Positions 7,818 to 9,355 of a DNA stretch of 9,355 nt are shown piece by piece. The stretch is taken from the NCBI GenBank assembly GCA_964427485.1, contig CAYRUP010000078.1, positions 1-9,355 on the forward strand, in the 5' to 3' direction. The position numbers and the translations under genes were made by a program. A model generated the notes under the pieces. The model worked only from the letters and a program-made list of their open reading frames with translations. It was not told the DNA's origin and ran no database searches. Every line of letters begins with the position of its first letter. Position 1 is the first letter of the stretch. The DNA comes from CAYRUP01 sp964427485 (lineage in GTDB: Bacteria; Pseudomonadota; Gammaproteobacteria; DSM-16500).

Positions 7818-9182
7818 TTGTTATCTATACTGATTTCTATAGTCGGTATTCTTGCAACAATACTCATTATTATTGGGATACATGAATTCGGGCACTTTCT
7901 AGCCGCAAGATGTTTAGGTGTGAAAGTGCTCAAATTTTCCATTGGATTTGGAAAAACCCTCTGGCGAAAATTCGATAAAAATGGAACTGAATATGTTTTT
8001 GCTGCCATCCCATTGGGTGGTTATGTGAAAATGTTAGATGAAAATGAAGAAACGGTTTCAGAAGAAGAACGTCATCTCGCTTTTAATCAACAGCCGTATT
8101 ACAAAAAATTTATTATTGTCGCTGCAGGCCCTCTTTCTAATTTAATACTCGCATTTGGTTTATATTGGCTCATATTTGTAATGGGATTTACTAGTGTTGT
8201 GCCTGTAGTTGGTAAGGTGACACCGAATTCCATTGCGGCGGATGCGGGTTTAAAACCAAAACAAGAAATTATCAGTATTGATAACACGGTAACCCATAGT
8301 TGGATGAATGTCATCGTGCGCATTTTGGCGCATACCGGTGATACCGATCAAATGGAAATAGTGACTAAACCCATTGATGGGCAAATAACAAAAAAATATC
8401 TTCTTGATTTGACCCATTGGCATATGGATGATTTAAAACCCGATCCTTTGAGCAGTCTTGGTTTTTTACCTTATGAACCGGAAGTTCCAGGCATCATTGG
8501 CAAAATACTTCCTGATTCGCCTGCCGCTAACGCAGATTTAAAAGTAAATGATGAAATTATTGCATTAAATGGAAAACCCATACTCGATTGGATTGATTTG
8601 GTGACGATAATCGATCAAAACCCTGCACAGAAATTATCGCTTACGATTAAGCGCAATGGTAAAACACACATTGTTGATGTTAACACCAGTTACCAGCGCG
8701 ATATGTTATTTAAAAAGCACGGGTTTCTGGGTATATCCCCACAATTTAACGGGTCTCAAAACAATTATTTGTTACGCAAAATTCAATATGGTCCAATCGA
8801 TGCCATAACGCAGGCTTGGCGAAATACGTCTGATTTTACTCGGCTTAATTTTATGATTACCGGGAAGTTACTCACCGGAAAAGTTTCTCTACAAAGTTTA
8901 GGTGGTCCTATCTCCATTTTTCAAAGTGCAGGTTCTGCATTAAATCAAGGATTCATTGCTTTTATTAGTTTTCTCGCTTTTTTAAGTATTTCGATTGGGA
9001 TTATTAATATTTTCCCTATCCCGGGGTTGGATGGCGGTCATCTTCTGCTGCAGACTATTGAAGTGATAATACGGCGTCCCATTCCACCCCATGTGCTCGG
9101 CTTTATTTATCGAATCGGTGTTATTTTTCTGTTTTTATTAATCTTTCAAGCAATTATTAATGATATTTTACGTCTTCAATAA
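7818..9182 (+). CDS. rseP: RseP, site-2 intramembrane zinc metalloprotease (sigma-E pathway)
   Basis: Inner-membrane protease that makes the second, intramembrane cut in anti-sigma factor RseA after DegS, releasing sigma-E; it also clears signal-peptide remnants. The zinc motif H22-E-F-G-H26 is at exactly the E. coli position, followed by the ARCLGVKVLKFSIGFGKTLW stretch. GPLSN near residues 102-106 is the conserved post-PDZ-loop motif. Two PDZ domains lie at about 120-190 and 210-285. The C-terminal segments carry NIFPIPGLDGGHLL with Asp405 as the third zinc ligand. The 454 residues match E. coli RseP (450). The start codon is TTG: no ATG lies close enough, the N-terminus from TTG aligns with MLSxL of E. 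coli, and GGAGG lies 7 nt upstream. The location after rlpA is unusual, because rseP normally sits between cdsA and bamA. No rseA, degS or bamA is visible in the window. Confidence 0.96.
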   Translation: MLSILISIVGILATILIIIGIHEFGHFLAARCLGVKVLKFSIGFGKTLWRKFDKNGTEYVFAAIPLGGYVKMLDENEETVSEEERHLAFNQQPYYKKFIIVAAGPLSNLILAFGLYWLIFVMGFTSVVPVVGKVTPNSIAADAGLKPKQEIISIDNTVTHSWMNVIVRILAHTGDTDQMEIVTKPIDGQITKKYLLDLTHWHMDDLKPDPLSSLGFLPYEPEVPGIIGKILPDSPAANADLKVNDEIIALNGKPILDWIDLVTIIDQNPAQKLSLTIKRNGKTHIVDVNTSYQRDMLFKKHGFLGISPQFNGSQNNYLLRKIQYGPIDAITQAWRNTSDFTRLNFMITGKLLTGKVSLQSLGGPISIFQSAGSALNQGFIAFISFLAFLSISIGIINIFPIPGLDGGHLLLQTIEVIIRRPIPPHVLGFIYRIGVIFLFLLIFQAIINDILRLQ

Positions 9183-9355
9183 TTACAAATAAATTAAAAC
9201 AACACATAATTTACGGACTACTGCTTAGAACCTGTTCAAAGTTTTTTAAATGGATGATATCATTGCTGCCTGCTTTTCACCTCTCCCCTTGTGGGCATAC
9301 GCGTCAAGCTAAGCAAAAATACAGTTTAGAACGTCATCCCGCGACGCTTTTTAAG
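9183..9355 (+). repeat. Gene-free tail, probably dispersed-repeat or insertion-element-derived DNA
   Basis: No reading frame of useful length exists here on either strand; the longest is 20 codons (9250-9312). The first 40 bases are AT-rich spacer. From about 9221 the composition changes to mixed patches: GAACCTGTTC (a GAAC/GTTC inverted repeat, 9228-9237), ATGATATCAT (palindrome, 9254-9263), a C-rich patch CCTCTCCCC, and GTCATCCCGCG near 9334-9344. The last is a word typical of intergenic palindromic repeats in several intracellular proteobacteria. TTAGAAC occurs at 9225-9231 and again at 9326-9332, about 94 bp apart. No clear stem-loop plus T-run terminator follows rseP. The repeat nature is inferred from the look of the sequence; its second arm, if any, lies beyond the edge. 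Confidence 0.35.

Noticed and set aside
7381..8323. Several minus-strand open frames of 66-86 codons across rlpA and rseP
   Set aside because: They are antisense to well-conserved domains and show no family features, so they are reading-frame shadows.
9183..9250. Terminator after rseP
   Set aside because: The region is AT-rich with one T-run (9242-9247), but no stable stem precedes it; the GAAC/GTTC pair is only 4 bp.
9250..9312. A 20-codon open frame with ATG at 9250 and TAA at 9310
   Set aside because: It is very short, has no ribosome binding site, and lies in repeat-like DNA; it may be a chance frame or a relic.

Overview
The window reads as ordinary chromosomal DNA of an AT-rich gammaproteobacterium. 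The protein families and the make-up of the genes fit the Legionellales/Coxiellaceae side of that class. That placement is an inference from general resemblance, because no rRNA or other marker gene is present. All nine genes lie on the + strand, are tightly packed, and are intact except for the first, which is cut by the window edge.

Layout: (1) 1-1294 holds the 3' end of a lemA gene followed 9 bp later by a membrane-bound M48 zinc protease of the HtpX type. (2) 1281-2252 is hemH (ferrochelatase), which overlaps the protease gene by 14 bp. (3) About 2301-2849 is a small exported beta-barrel-like protein of the PagL (lipid A deacylase) type. (4) 2899-7815 is the cell-elongation block: mrdA (PBP2), mrdB/rodA, an MltB-type lytic transglycosylase and rlpA, joined by overlaps or very short gaps. 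(5) 7818-9182 is rseP, the intramembrane site-2 protease, which starts 2 bp after rlpA at a TTG codon behind a perfect GGAGG ribosome binding site. (6) 9183-9355 has no gene and looks like the beginning of dispersed-repeat or mobile-element-derived DNA.

The theme is the cell envelope. PBP2 and RodA make side-wall peptidoglycan. MltB and RlpA cut glycan strands. The PagL-like protein may trim lipid A in the outer membrane. HtpX and RseP are inner-membrane proteases linked to envelope quality control and stress signalling. hemH is the metabolic outsider. No internal terminator is visible between the genes, and the longest gap between two complete genes is about 50 bp. Two or three overlapping transcription units, or one long one, are therefore plausible.

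I did not find an undescribed system. The points most worth a second look are the position of rseP directly after rlpA, away from its usual cdsA-rseP-bamA setting; the PagL-like gene, whose likely start differs from the longest reading frame and which lacks a Glu at the expected catalytic position; the MltB without a lipobox; and the repeat-like tail.
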